This document shows positions 10,076-22,936 of a DNA stretch of 64,000 nt, in pieces (the stretch's first letter is position 1; every line of letters starts with the position of its first letter). The stretch is from the NCBI GenBank assembly GCA_933228675.1, contig OW121741.1, forward strand, positions 24,069,724 to 24,133,723, read 5' to 3'. The stretch comes from Stomorhina lunata. Lineage: Eukaryota; Arthropoda; Insecta; Diptera; Rhiniidae. The notes beneath the pieces are model-generated. The model worked only from the letters and a program-made list of their open reading frames with translations. It ran no database searches and was not told the origin of the DNA. Both the position numbers and the translations under genes were made by a program.

Positions 10076-13000
10076 AGCACAATACCGAAAATTTTTCTTT
10101 AAAAATTTAAGATCAAAAATTTTCGAAGCAAAATTTTGAATGAAAAATTTTTGATGTCAAATTTTTATAGAAAAATTTTCAATATAAATATTTTGCAGAA
10201 AAATTTTTGATGTTAAATTTTTGCAAAAAAAATTTTTGATATAAAATTTTGGTAGAAAAAATTTCAATGAAATTTAAAAAAAAAAAAAAAATTTATGGAA
10301 AAAATTTTCAATGTAAAATTTTTTGATATAAAATTTTTGTAGAAAAATTTTTAAGGCAAAATTTTGAAAGAAAAAATTTCATTGCAAAATTTTTATAGAA
10401 AAAATTTTAATGTTAAATTTTTCTAGAAAGATCTTAAATGGAAATTTTTTGCAGAAAAATTTTTGATGTAAATTTTTTGCAAAAAATTTTTAGATGTTAA
10501 ATTTTTGCAGAAAAATTTTAAAAGAAAAATTTTTTTATAGAAAATATTTCAATGAAAATTTGTATAAAAAAATGTTGATGTATAATTTTAATAGAAAACT
10601 TTTTAATGTAAAATCTCTTTAATAAAATTTTGAATGTAAAATTAAAAAAAAAATATATAAATTAAAAAAAAAAAAAATTTATATAAATAAAAAAAAAAAA
10701 TTTTAATGTAAAATTTGAAAAACAAAATATTCAGTGTAAAATTGATAAAGAAAATTTTTTTTTGTGTTTTGTTCTGTCGATAATCTGAGCCTTTACTTTT
10801 GATTAACAAACATAATTCTTAATAATTGTGTTTGTAAAATAGGTAATAATGCGATAGTTTCCGATCCCCTCAAGAGATGGCCTAACCAACCATCGAAACG
10901 CGTCGAAGAATTGGCTGTCACCACAAACATTTTTTAGGTTTAATCAATGAATTGTCTATTAGATTAATACAAAATGTAATAGGCTGGGATCAAGTGCGAA
11001 TAATTTTTTCATTTTGAAAAACTTTTAATACAAAACTTTTTAAAAATATTTTCAATGTAATATTTTTATAGAAAAATTTTCGATGCAAAATTTTTATAGA
11101 AAAATTTTCGATGCAAAATTTTTATAGAAAAAGTTTTGATGTAAAATGTTTTTAGAAAAATTTTCGATGTAAAATTTGTATAGAAAAATTTTCGATGTAA
11201 AATTTTTATAGAAAAATTTTTGCAACCAAATTTTAAATGCTAAATTTTTAAAGAAAAATTTGCAATGCAAAATTTTTAATAAAAAATATTCGATGTAAAA
11301 TTTTTTTAGAAAAATTTTCAAAATTAAATTTTTTTAGACAAATTTTCAATGTAAAATTTTTATAGAATAATTTTCGATATACAAGTTTTATAGAAAAATT
11401 TTCGATGAAAAATTTTTATAAAAAAATTTCCGATATAAAATTTTTATAGAAAAATTTTCTATGTTAAATTTTTGTAGAAAAATTTTCAACGTAAAATTTT
11501 TATAGAAACATTTTCGGTGTAAAATTTTTATAAAAAAATTTTTTATGTACAATTTTTGCAGAAAAATTTTTAATGTTAAATTTTTATAGAAAAAGTTTCA
11601 ATGTAAAATTTTTATAGCAAATTCTTCAATGTAAAATTTTTGTAGAAAAATTTTTGATGTAAAATTTTTATAGAAAAATTTTTGATGCAAAATTTGTTTA
11701 GTAAAAACTTAGAAGTAAAATTTTTATAGAAAAATTTTTGACGTTGAATTTTTATAGAAAAATTTTTGATGTAAAATTTTAATAGAAAATTTTTGATGTA
11801 AAATATGTTTAGACAAATTTTCAATGTAAATTTTTTTTGGACAAATTTTCAATGTAAATTTTTTTTGACAAATTTTCAATGTAAAATTTTTATAGAAAAA
11901 TTTTCGATGTAAAATTTTTAAGAAAAATTTTCGATGTAAAATTTTTATAGAAAAATTTGCAATGCAAATTTTTGAATGAAAAATCTTCGATGTAATTTTT
12001 TTTTTTAATTTTCGATATAAAATTTTTTTAAACAAATTTTCAATGTAAAATTTTTATGGAAAACTTTTTAATGTAAAATTTTTATAGAAACATTTTTGAT
12101 GTAAAATTTTTAAAGAAAAATTTTCGATGCAAAATTTTTAAAGAAAAATTTTCGATGTAAAAGTTTTTTGGAAAAATTTTCAATGTAAAATTTTTATAGA
12201 AAAATTTTTGATGTAAAATTTTTATAGAAAAATTTTTGATGTAAAATTTTTATAGAAAAATTTTCGATGTAAAATTTTTATAGAAAAACTTTCGATGTAA
12301 AATGCTTAGAGAAAATTTTTGAAAAATTTTTTCAAAAGAAATTTTAAAGAAAAAATTTTTGATGTAAAATTTTTATAGAAAAACTTTTTTTTGTAAAATT
12401 TTTGCAAAAAAAAAATTTATAAAAGTTTTTTTATGTAAAACTTGTGAAAAAAAAATTTGAATGTAAAACTTTTGCTGAAAAATATTTAATGTTAAATTTT
12501 AAAAAAATTTTGCAATGCAAATTTTTACTGAAAAAAATTCGGTGTAAATTTTTTTTTTAGAAAAATTTTCGATATAAAATTTTTACAAAAAAATTTTCGA
12601 TGCAAATTTTTTATAAAAAAATTTTCGATGTAAAATTTTATACTAAAATTTTCGATATAAAACTTTTAGCTAAAAATTTTCGATGTAAAATTTTTACCTA
12701 AATATTTTCGATGTTAAATTTTTAAAGATAAATTTTCTATGTTAAATTTTTAATGAAAAATTTAACATTGACAATTTTTTTTTTTTGAATGGAAAACTTT
12801 TATGAATAAACTTTTAATATATAAAAAAAAATCAAAATTTTTATAAAAAAATATTTCAATAAAATGTTTCTACATCAAATTTTTATAGGAAATTTTTAAA
12901 TTTTTAACGTAACAAATTTAAAGATAATTTTGACATGAAAAAATTATAGAGAAATGTTCAGTGCAAAAAACTTATAAAAAAATTTAAATGCAAAATTTTT

Positions 13001-13370
13001 ATAGATCAATTTTGAATATAAATTTTTTATAAAAAAATTTTCAGCCTAAAATTTTTATAGAAAAAATTTTTAGATTAAAATTTTTATACAAAAAAAATTT
13101 TATACCTAAAATTTTTTAGAAAAAAATATTTAACGTAAAATTTTCGTACAAAATTTTGTTATATACATTTTTTATTGAAAAATCTTTAATGTAAAATTTT
13201 TATGGAAAAATTTTCAATGACAATTTAAAAAAAAAAATAAATTAACATTTTTCGCAGAAAAATTTTTTTTTGTAGAAAATTTTTTTTTTGTAGAAAAATT
13301 TTTTTTTTGTAGAAAAATTTAAATAAAATTTTAAGGATTTTTTTTTTAAATTTTCAATTAAACATTTTAA
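10076..13370. repeat. 28-bp AT-rich minisatellite array, about 3.3 kb
   Basis: The unit is about 28 bp and holds GATGTAAAATTTTTATAG followed by AAAAATTTTC or AAAAATTTTT; the period is clearest at 11880-12300. The edges, 10076-10750 and 12750-13370, are far more diverged than the middle, and unique sequence interrupts near 10770-11000. Lysine-, phenylalanine- and isoleucine-rich open frames on the minus strand (11094-12035) are by-products of the repeat and not genes. The unit shares TATAGAAAAATTTT with the 31-bp arrays elsewhere in the window, so the families may be related. Confidence 0.9.
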
Positions 13371-15471
13371 AAGTAGAATTTATTTAGATCTGCTTGATCC
13401 ATGTAAGTTAGGAAACAGAAAATTATGACTGAACTCTTTGTAAGACTCTGAAAAGAGATGACCGAATATAATGTTTGAACAGGGGATCGAAGTCACACCT
13501 GGTACAAATAATCAACTAGGCCTAGTACTTTAATAACTACTTTTAATAAATTATCCGTTGGACTACTTTTGACCTTATATGGTCAGTCTTAAACGACAAT
13601 AATATTGTACTTTCATACCTTAAACTATTCTTAGGTGACCTACGATTATAGTCTTCTTCTTAATTTGTTATCCTTGACTGACAGTGGAGTAAAAGACTAA
13701 ATAGAATCGTATTATTCTCTAAATACTATAGTCAAAATTTATAATAACTCGATTATAATTTTATTATCGGGCTATAGTTTTTAGGGGACATCCTATTGCT
13801 CATATACACGTATCCTTAACCCAGACGTTATAAAAATAAACACGTAAATCTATATGTATAAGTATGTTTGTATTGTGAGTTTAAGAGTGTGAGTGTGTGT
13901 ATGTGTATAAGCTTAACATACTTAACATGATAAACTGTATGTTCACACTCTGACCCTTAGGAGTTAGAAATGTTATCATGGCACAACACAATCCAATAAG
14001 TATACACTTACAGTTATTTTTTGTACAACTCATACTTACTCATACATACATACATGCATATAACTAACTGTTTGTAGTTAAACTCTCACTCTCACTTTAA
14101 GAAAGTTGCAAACATATACATATGTATGTGTGGGGTTGATAAGTTTGTATGTACGTTTGCATGTATTTTCAAGTAATTGCCCAGTAGTTTGAAATGGAAA
14201 CTTTGTGTTCATTACTAAAGTAATGTCGGAAAATTTTAACTTGTGAAAAGTATCAGCTTTTTCTTTGAACTAGGCCCTAGTCAATTTAATTCTACTCGTT
14301 GATATCCTTAGGAAACCGACAATCAATAATAAAGATTTAGAATTGGAATCCATTACTCTGGTTCCACAACTAATGGGTCTACTTGAGAATAGTCTTTTTA
14401 AAATCTGTATGAATGTTTCTATGACTTTGAGCGCTCTTGCCCTGTGGGACATATGACTAAAGTGCTCTTACTACATGCCAGGTTAAGATGATACACATGT
14501 TATTATTTGGCATTAATTTAATTTATTTTTCTTTTAACTTTGATTATTATGGTTTTTGATTAGAATGTCGTTTTTTGAATAGCTAATAAATTCATATGAG
14601 AATTAATAACAACTTCAGAAGAAATCCTTTAACAAATTTTGAAACAGATATGATTTGCATACTTTGAGATATGGCGGCGTATGATTATTATCAAAGACAA
14701 ATTCTAATCATACAATGCGTATAAGTAATATTTCCAGTAGTACGTATGATTGATATTAATTTACAAAAATATTGAGATTTTGAATTTAAATATTGATTTT
14801 CATAAAAATGAAATGAAAAATCAGTAATATTTTGTTATATAATGGTCACTAGGAACATTCTTCACCATATCCATGTCATTAAAATCATATAAAAATTGTT
14901 GTAATATATCTACCCTTATATCCACTCCCCCCTCTCAAAAATCATCTCATCACTAATTGCAAATTTTCACTTTAATTTCTGTTTATTGTTTTTTCCTATC
15001 ATTTAATCGTAATTATAAGCTTTCAATAGACACGCAAAACATAATTAACCGCCAAACAAAGTATGTGTAATTGTAAATGGCATTTTGCCACTTTACGCTT
15101 AAAAAAGTGAACAACGCACAGCGCTTTTGGACATTCTAAAAATACTCATGCCACAGAACAAGACGCCTGCAAGACAAAAGGCAGTGGCGACTAAATTATG
15201 GCAAACTAAATAATGTTTAAATATACACATAATTATAGATGAGAAACCGAGATCACTATGTACGAGTACTAAACGGATGCATGCTAGAAGATACTAACAC
15301 AGAGATGGAAAGGAGGGGATAAAATTAAAAAGTTACAACTAAAAATAAGAGGATGGGTAAGGAGCAAAAGAAAATGTGAAAAAATTGGACAAACATGACA
15401 ATACAACTACTTTAAGTATATCTTCTTACATATTTATTTATTTATGTGATCAAAAAAGGGTAAGCCATAAC
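13371..15471. other. Unique AT-rich DNA with short microsatellites
   Basis: No gene was recognised. Short TGTG/TATG-rich tracts lie near 13850-13920 and 14040-14170 (ACATACATACATACATGCAT at about 14040). The open frame at 14270-14452 (-) has no family features. Confidence 0.4.
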
Positions 15472-16815
15472 ATAGAAAATTTTTCCATAGAAAATATTTT
15501 TATCAAAAATTTTTAATTTTTTTTTTTCAAAAATTTTTCTATAGAAAATTTTTTTTCAAAAATTTTTCTGTAGAACATTTCTTTATCAAAATTTTTTTTA
15601 TAGAAAAATTGTTAATCAAAAATTTTTCTGCAGAAATTTTTTTTTTCAAAAATTTTTCTACAGAAATTTTTTTTCAAAAATTTTTCTATAGAAATTTTTT
15701 TTCAAAAATTTTTCTATAAAAAATTTTTTGTATTAAACATTTTTTTATAGAAAATTTTTCTACAAAAAAATATTTCTATAGAAAAATTTTCGATAGAAAT
15801 ATTTTTCTATAGAAAAATTTTCGATAGAAATATTTTTCTATAGAAAAATTTTCGATAGAAATATTTTTCTATAGAAAAATTTTCGATGGAAATATTTTTC
15901 TATAGAAAAATTTTCGATAGGAATATTTTTCTATAGAAAAATTTTCGATAGAAATATTTTTCTATAGAAAAATTTTCGATAGAAATATTTTTCTATAGAA
16001 AAATTTTCGATAGAAATATTTTTCTATAGAAAAATTTTCGATAGAAATATTTTTCTATAGAAAAATTTTCGATAGAAATATTTTTCTATAGAAAAATTTT
16101 CGATAGAAATATTTTTCTATAGAAAAATTTTCGATAGAAATATTTTTCTATAGAAAAATTTTCGATAGAAATATTTTTCTATAGAAAAATTTTCGATAGA
16201 AATATTTATAGAAAATATCTATAGAAAAATTTTCGATAGAAATATTTTTCTATAGAAAAATTTTCGATAGAAATATTTTTCTATAGAAAAATTTTCAATA
16301 GAAATATTTTTCTATAGAAAAATTTTCAATAGAAATATTTTTCTATAAAAAAATTTTCGATAGAAATATTTTTCTATAGAAAAATTTTCGATAGAAATAT
16401 TTTTCTATAGAAAAATTTTCGATAGAAATATTTTTCTATAGAAAAATTTTCGATAGAAATATTTTTCTATAGAAAAATTTTCGATAGAAATATTTTTCTA
16501 TAGAAAAATTTTCGATAGAAATATTTTTCTATAGAAAAATTTTCGATAGAAATATTTTTCTAAAGAAAAATTTTCGATAGAAATATTTTTCTATAGAAAA
16601 ATTTTCGATAGAAATATTTTTCTATAGAAACATTTTCGCGAAAAATAGTTTTCTATATTTTAGAAAATTTTTTTTTAGAAAAATATTTTTCTCGAAAATT
16701 GTTCCATAGAAAAGTATTTTTGTATAGAAAATTTTCTATGGAAAAATATTTTTCTCGAAAATGTTTGTATAGAAAAATATTGATATCGAAAATTTTTCTA
16801 TTGCAAAATATTTTT
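15472..16815. repeat. 31-bp minisatellite array 1, about 1.3 kb
   Basis: The exact period is 31 bp in the core 15780-16630. The unit reads TATAGAAAAATTTTCGATAG followed by AAATATTTTTC. It holds the palindrome TTTTTCTATAGAAAAA, so each repeat boundary can fold. Core copies are almost identical; the left edge (15472-15780) has a different unit rich in TTTTCAAAAATTTTT, and the right edge decays. The same unit type recurs at 39275-43335. Confidence 0.95.
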
Positions 16816-19282
16816 GTGTTAATATCCAAATCTTATCTGAATGCTTTTGATACTCATTTTCACGTGTTTCATTAATGATCATGATAGTTACGAAAATTAC
16901 AAAAAGTCTTCGGCTCCTGGCATGGGGTACTTATCTTAGGACTAACAGAAACGTCTTATAACGAACCAGATTATACGAGTAAAATGAGCGGCCAACCAGT
17001 GAAACAGATGCCATACAGCATTTTTTTCTCAAAAAGATGTTATCAGTTTTTTACTTTTTACGAATAAGTTTTTGATTGAAAGTTAATGTTTTATTATGTG
17101 TTTGTAGAGAATAGGATTCTAGGATGATTTTAAGCCAAAGTTCAAGTCAAGGCAATATTAGCTTTACGCACAGCATGGCGTGAAATTTGACTTATTTTTA
17201 GAAAATTTTTGTGTTTTCGAACATATAAAAAAAGTCAAGCCAATTTTGCAACTTTTCAAAATGCAGTTATATAGTCCCCTATATTGTCTTTAGATTTCAG
17301 AAATAATAGGTAGCACGAATTCATAAACGAATCTAAAACATTGAATTTTATAAAAAATTACAAATTTCTATAAAGCAAAATTTTAATTGCAAAAAAAAGT
17401 CTATTTTGTTACCTTTTTTTTAATTTTTTAAATTGTTTTACATAAACCATAGAATAAACTCAAATTAAAGTCAAATTTTGCAAAAATACAAGAATTTTTA
17501 AGTTATTCGAACCATGTGCAAAGTTTACAACTTATAATTCCTCCCCTAGTTTTCTCGAATGTTTCTGTTGATGTTGTTATTCTGTTTATGTATATAAGCA
17601 GAGCAACATGTTTCTCTTTTTTTGCTTTATCTACATTATCTCTTTCTCTATTGCTGTTAACTTCAGATAATCCATTTGTACAACGTATGAGTGTGTGTTC
17701 TTGATCATGCGATAAAGTATTGAAACATGCATGAACATTCGAAAGCCGCATTGTTAGTGTAATCGACTACAGCAACTATTTGTTTACATCTGCAGAAAAT
17801 GCTACAAACTCTCTTCTCTACTATAAAAGGCTGACGAACTGATATCGTGCCAAAATTTTAATTGAGACGCGTATAAGAGAACAGTGAGACTAAGAATGTT
17901 TGTAAAACGACAAGTTTGTTAACAATTTTTGTGATTTGTATTTTAAGTCCATTTCATCAATTTCTTCCACTTTTTTAAAGGAAAAAGGTAACAATATATT
18001 ATAATACAAGAAACATTTTCTTACCGATCACCCTAATTCTTTAAGAAGCCCGAAGAGATGACACACTATTTATAGTCAAAAGATATATTAACAGTATGTT
18101 TTATGTTATTTTTTTTTACTTACAAAATAGTAGTTATTTTAAATTATAGCCACTCTATAAACTACAACGATCATGTCTGTTATTTCAACATCATAAACTT
18201 GAAATTAAAGATAATTTTTGTACACTTTTTCCAGCAACTTTTCAGGCTAAATTGTTGGTTAGTCGATTGTAGCTGTGGAAAAACATGACATTAAATGTGC
18301 GTGACTTGATTTTCATAAAAGACGTAAATTGTTTTTATATGAGCAGATAGATCGTAACTGATCATCATAATCATACACATCAGCGTCGTCAACAAAGTAA
18401 TTATTATAAGAAGTGCAGTTTATGTTTAAATAAAGTATAAAATTTTAAATAATTTTCTATATTAAGATGAAGGGTCTCTTGTAGTGAGTCAGTTCAAAGT
18501 GGCACAAAAAGGTATGGACAATTAGCTTTGAGAGATGTTTGTTTAATTAAAATTTTTAAATGTTTAATAACATGGTCAAATATACTATCACAAGACTATT
18601 ACTAGACTATAAATTGACCAGTTCTTATTTTATATTTATTAAATTTTTTCCATGCCACTGTACACTATTCCTTATTGCCCTCAGATCTTTATAGCCCCCC
18701 TTTAAAATTTTCTGATTTTCTGTTGTTTGTCCTTATTTTCTTGCCATTAGTGTGTGTGATTTTTATATGTTTTCCATCAGACCATTTACAGTTTATGTTT
18801 TACAACCTACATGGGCGTGTCCATAAATTATAAGGTTTGTTACTTTATAAAAAAATAATAAACTCAAGAAAATCCCAGGAGTGTGTAAATGTTATTAAAG
18901 AAAAGAATGATGATGACTTTAGGTAAATTATAGACATTGCAAATTTTCCTGTGAACACTGTAATTTTCTGTTGGAATGTTTAAGAAAAAAACTTTAAAAG
19001 CTTTCAATTTTAATAATTACGTTTAAAAGTTAGAGATTGCATTTCGAGCTTAAATGATCTTATAAGTTTTTTTGCGAACATGTAACTCATAAAAAATAAG
19101 ACTTGATTTAAAGTCTTCCCAGGGGGCTCTATAGATTTCAGAATGTAACTACTTCCCTCGAAACATTAGCAATCGATCACAGCTTTATACCACCATCTCT
19201 TTTCTAGTCCATAATATCTACTCGTAATTTCTATAAAGACTTACTTAAATTTTTTTCCTTTATAATTAAAAAAAAAACATGT
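16816..19282. other. Unique AT-rich DNA, no gene recognised
   Basis: About 2.5 kb without a convincing gene. Overlapping opposite-strand open frames at 17503-17751 have no family signature. The open frame at 18103-18288 (+) is low complexity. One TATA-like site is listed separately. Confidence 0.4.
17823..17831 (+). promoter_or_regulatory. Candidate TATA box TATAAAAGG, no gene attached
   Basis: TATAAAAGG is a strong match to the fly TATA element and is preceded by a CT-rich tract. The first downstream ATG (17896) opens only eight codons before a stop. A donor-like AAAGGTAACAA follows at about 17986. It may be a spliced transcript start, a retroelement promoter or chance. Confidence 0.25.
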
Positions 19283-21127
19283 AAGAGTGTTATATTCGGC
19301 TGTGCCGAATCTTATATACCCACCATCAAGTTGTGTTAAATTTAGAAACATATCTCATATATCTACAAGGGTGCAGCTATTTCAAAATCTGCACCAAAAC
19401 TGGAAAAATCGCTAAGCTAATTGTTATTGTTGGTAAAACCTTTGGACTAAATTCGGTTGCCGTAGCTTTATAGTTCACCATTTAAAAATATTTTAGTGGT
19501 TTCCCCAGTATTTACTTTGATCAAAATTCGGTCTCATAACCGGGTATAGTTTTACATTAATAAGTTGTTAAGTACTTTTCGTTGTGATTAATATGTAGTT
19601 AGGCTAAACACGTTAATAGTAATATGACAGGTCCATATATTTCGTCATGAGTTCCTAATGCATTCATCATATATAAAGTCTGGGCTGAACATTGATTGAT
19701 GCCTATATAATTTCATATATGAATGTACCTTCAAATCAAATCTTTTTGATTGTAGATATAAAGAGGGGATGTTATATATATAAGAATTATAGCCAAATGT
19801 TGACCGATTGTAACAAAATTTTACACACTGGCTGGTATATATAGAGAGCTTATTCTTGCAAAATTTAGTGGCCATAGCTATCATAGTTTCTTATTTAATA
19901 GCTTTCAACTGGCCTTTGCTAAAATTTTTGGTTTTCGTGAGTGTTTTTTATATGAAAGCTAAAGTCAAATATGGACTGATTCCTATAAAATTTGATAAAC
20001 TGATCAAAAATTGCATAAAACTTCCCTATTTTAAATTTAATCGTCATAGCTATTACAATTGTATTCAATTTATCAGCATTAATGTGTTTCCCGGGGCGGG
20101 GTTATATGGGAGCTCTAACTAAATTTGAACCGATTTTGTCCATTTTCAACACACATCTTTTTCAAGATATCCAAAATACTTTTGTAAAATTTTGTCCCTC
20201 TAGCTCTTTTCGTTAAGGCGCTATCGTGCTTTTATCTGACGGACAGACGGACATAAACAACCTTTTCTTTATGTATTTTTGTGTTTCCATAAGTTTTTTA
20301 TATGGGAGCTATGGTCAAATGGTGATCGATTGTAACAAAATTTTGCACACTGACTGGCATTGACATAAGACTTCCTTGCGCTTAATTTAGTCTTACTAGC
20401 TCTTGTAGTTAAGGAGCTATTGCGCTTTTCTCTGACGGAAAGACGGACATAAACCCCCTTTTCTTTTTGTATTTTTGTGTTTCCGTAAGTTTTTTATATG
20501 GGAGCTATGGACAAATAGTAACCGATTGGAACAAAATTTTGCACACTGACTGGCATTCACATAAAACTTCCTTTTGTAAAATTTTGCTGCTATAGCCTAT
20601 TTCGTTTAGGCGCTATCGCGCTTTAATCTGACGGACAGACGGACATAAACCGTCTTTTCTTTTTGTATTTTTGCGTTTCCATAAGTTTTTTATATGGGAG
20701 CTATGGTCAAATGGTGACCGCTTGTGGCAAAATTTCGCACACTAGTTGGCATTGACATAAGACCTCCTCGTGCTAAATTTAGTGGTTATATCTGTTATAG
20801 TTTTAGATTTATTGGCATTTAAGTGTATTTTAGGTGAAATTTTGGTTGTTTCCGTAAGTTTTTTGTATGGGAGCTATGACTAAATGTCAACCGATTTTGA
20901 TGAAATTTTATATGCTGCCTAGGGTAGCAAATTTTATCGTCATAGCTATTATAGTTTGTCATTTATTAGCAAATAAGCGATTAGCGTAGGCGACGTTATA
21001 CTGGAGGTATGCTCAAATGTTAACCGATTTTGCCCAATTTCAATACCAACATTTTCTCAGATATAAAGAATATTTTTACTAAGTTTCAGTGAGCTAGCTC
21101 CTTTCGTTTAAGCGTTATCGTGATTTC

Positions 21128-21183
<56 letters not shown>

Positions 21184-21184
21184 A

Positions 21185-21230
<46 letters not shown>

Positions 21231-21372
21231 GGACAGACGGACATCGCTCAATCGTCTTAGAATTTCATAAGGATTCAAAATATATATCGTTTTTGATTTT
21301 TGAGCCAATATTAAGAAAATTACAAACGGGATGACAATCTCAATATACCCCCCATTCTTTTTGAAGGTGGGT
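19283..21372 (+). mobile_element. DINE-1-like element, family B, copy 1
   Basis: The left end has the hairpin ATTCGGCTGTGCCGAAT followed by CTTATATACCCACCATCAAG. The right end has the hairpin ATACCCCCCATTC...GAAGGTGGGTAT. The inner part repeats a module of about 200-250 bp three to four times: TTTCCATAAGTTTTTTATATGGGAGCTATGG (in parts), then a CTGACGGACAGACGG tract, which recurs near 20230, 20430, 20630 and in the long tract at 21128. The layout again matches fly DINE-1 elements, but the sequence differs from family A. A reversed, invaded copy is at 52152-56275. No protein is encoded. Confidence 0.7.
21126..21243 (+). repeat. (GACA)n microsatellite inside the DINE-like element
   Basis: About 28 GACA units with a few AACA and GGACA variants. 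This is the usual microsatellite position in DINE-1-like elements. The Ser-Val-Cys-Leu repeat frame on the minus strand is a by-product. Confidence 0.95.
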
Positions 21373-22615
21373 ATAAAAATATGCTTACAATTTTAATGTT
21401 GTAAAATTATTTCCGCAACATTTTACATGGCGTAAATTGTTTTCTGTACATACAAATTATTTTTAATTAAAACACTGCCACCAGTTATTATGCTAAAATA
21501 TTTAATGTATTTAAGGGCTTAATATCGGAGGCTCCTGCAGCTTTTAACTTAAAATGCTAATTATTTATGTCCAGGAAATGTAGAAAATCAAGCTGGTATT
21601 TCAACAGGTTTCTTTCTGGTGGTAGTTTAAATATTTTTACTATATTAAGTTTAAAATAAATTGAAAAATTAATTTTGTTTGCATAAAAAAATATAATGAT
21701 TAATGTTGCACATTTGACCGAAATATGTCAGGTTTCAACACATGGTTTTACATTTTTGAAAAAAGTGGTTGGGAAATTATTTGAAGAAGTTTATCTTTTT
21801 TTTTAAACATCATATATTTAATATCTTATCTGCTTTTTTCTAGCCCTAACAAACGAAAACGGACTAAGCCTGAACTGATATTTCTTTAAAGACCTAGGCA
21901 ATCAGACTGATGTTATTATCCGATGCTGCAGCCTAAATTTGCATCTGTTAGAAATGACAGAAAGTTCTTCGAAATAAGTTTAACACTAAAAGACTAGAAG
22001 ATCGCATATTAGAACCCGTTGAAGTCGCAGATTTAAGATATTATAAAAAAAGTCTACCAGAAGAAATTGAACACCTATATAGTAGACAATGCCATGAGAG
22101 ATACCTACCTTAAACAAAAAATTTAGTAATCAAGGTAGTATAAAAACTCTTAGGATTATGTCTGTGAAGCCATGGATTATGGATATTGGATCTTATAAAT
22201 CATCGAACAAAGTCAAAGAGTAGCGTAATTTGTTCCAAAACAAGGACAGCTATAGCTTAATCTCAACACCCAATTGGACAAAATGAAAAAAACAAGTTCA
22301 AGAATGAAAAAGAAACCGTAGAGCACGCAAATAATAGATCACTTCAAGCAACATCAGATACCCGAGATCAATTTCGAACAGTGCGGAATATCTGGGTTAA
22401 ACAGGCAGCCCATATCATCAAGAGAATAATATGTGCCACCTAAACTTGGATTTAGAAAAATGCACGGCAAAACCATAGCATTAACCGCCATTACCACTTA
22501 GATCATACAAAGCTTGAGCAAGCACTGAGAATTATAATACACGTTCATTTATAGTGAATGGTAAATCTCGAGGCGAATTCAACCATACCATACCAAATAT
22601 ATAATGTATATTTTA
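21373..22615. other. Unique DNA, no gene recognised
   Basis: The stretch 21960-22350 shows open, lysine-rich frames (for example one reading LRNKFNTKRLEDRILEPVEV around 21968-22030) broken by stops. It could be an old gene or retroelement fragment, but I recognise no family. Confidence 0.3.
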
Positions 22616-22936
22616 CGTTGATGGTCGTGAGTTCGAGTCGGGCTTAGGTTCATATCATAAATTATTTTTCGTAATTTATGATTTTAGGAATACTGAAAAA
22701 ACTATGTGACACTGTGGAATGCTTAGCAGTGTGGAACTACTGACATCTAACAGTTGGTGACACAGTGTACTGGGGAAGTCCGTAGCGGGACAGAAAATGC
22801 AGCATTCCACACTGCTAAGTGTCACATAGATTTTTCAGTATTCCTAAAATTTATTCATCTAATTTCAAAATCATATATTAAAAAAAATAATTTATGATAT
22901 GAACCAAAGCCCGACTCGAACTCACGACCATCAACG
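22616..22936. repeat. 321-bp foldback (inverted repeat) element
   Basis: The arms begin CGTTGATGGTCGTGAGTTCG on the left and end with its complement at 22936. They share TTCATATCATAAATTATTTT, TAGGAATACTGAAAAA and GTGTGGAA blocks. The central spacer is about 22737-22800. Each arm carries GAGTTCGAGTCGGGC, close to a tRNA B box, so arm sequence may be tRNA-derived. It abuts the next minisatellite directly. Confidence 0.8.

Noticed and set aside
11094..12035. Three Lys/Phe/Ile-rich open frames on the minus strand
   Set aside because: They follow the 28-bp repeat exactly and have no start context or domain; low-complexity by-products.
21108..21308. Open frame with a repeated Ser-Val-Cys-Leu pattern
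   Set aside because: It is the translation of the (GACA)n microsatellite in a DINE-like element.
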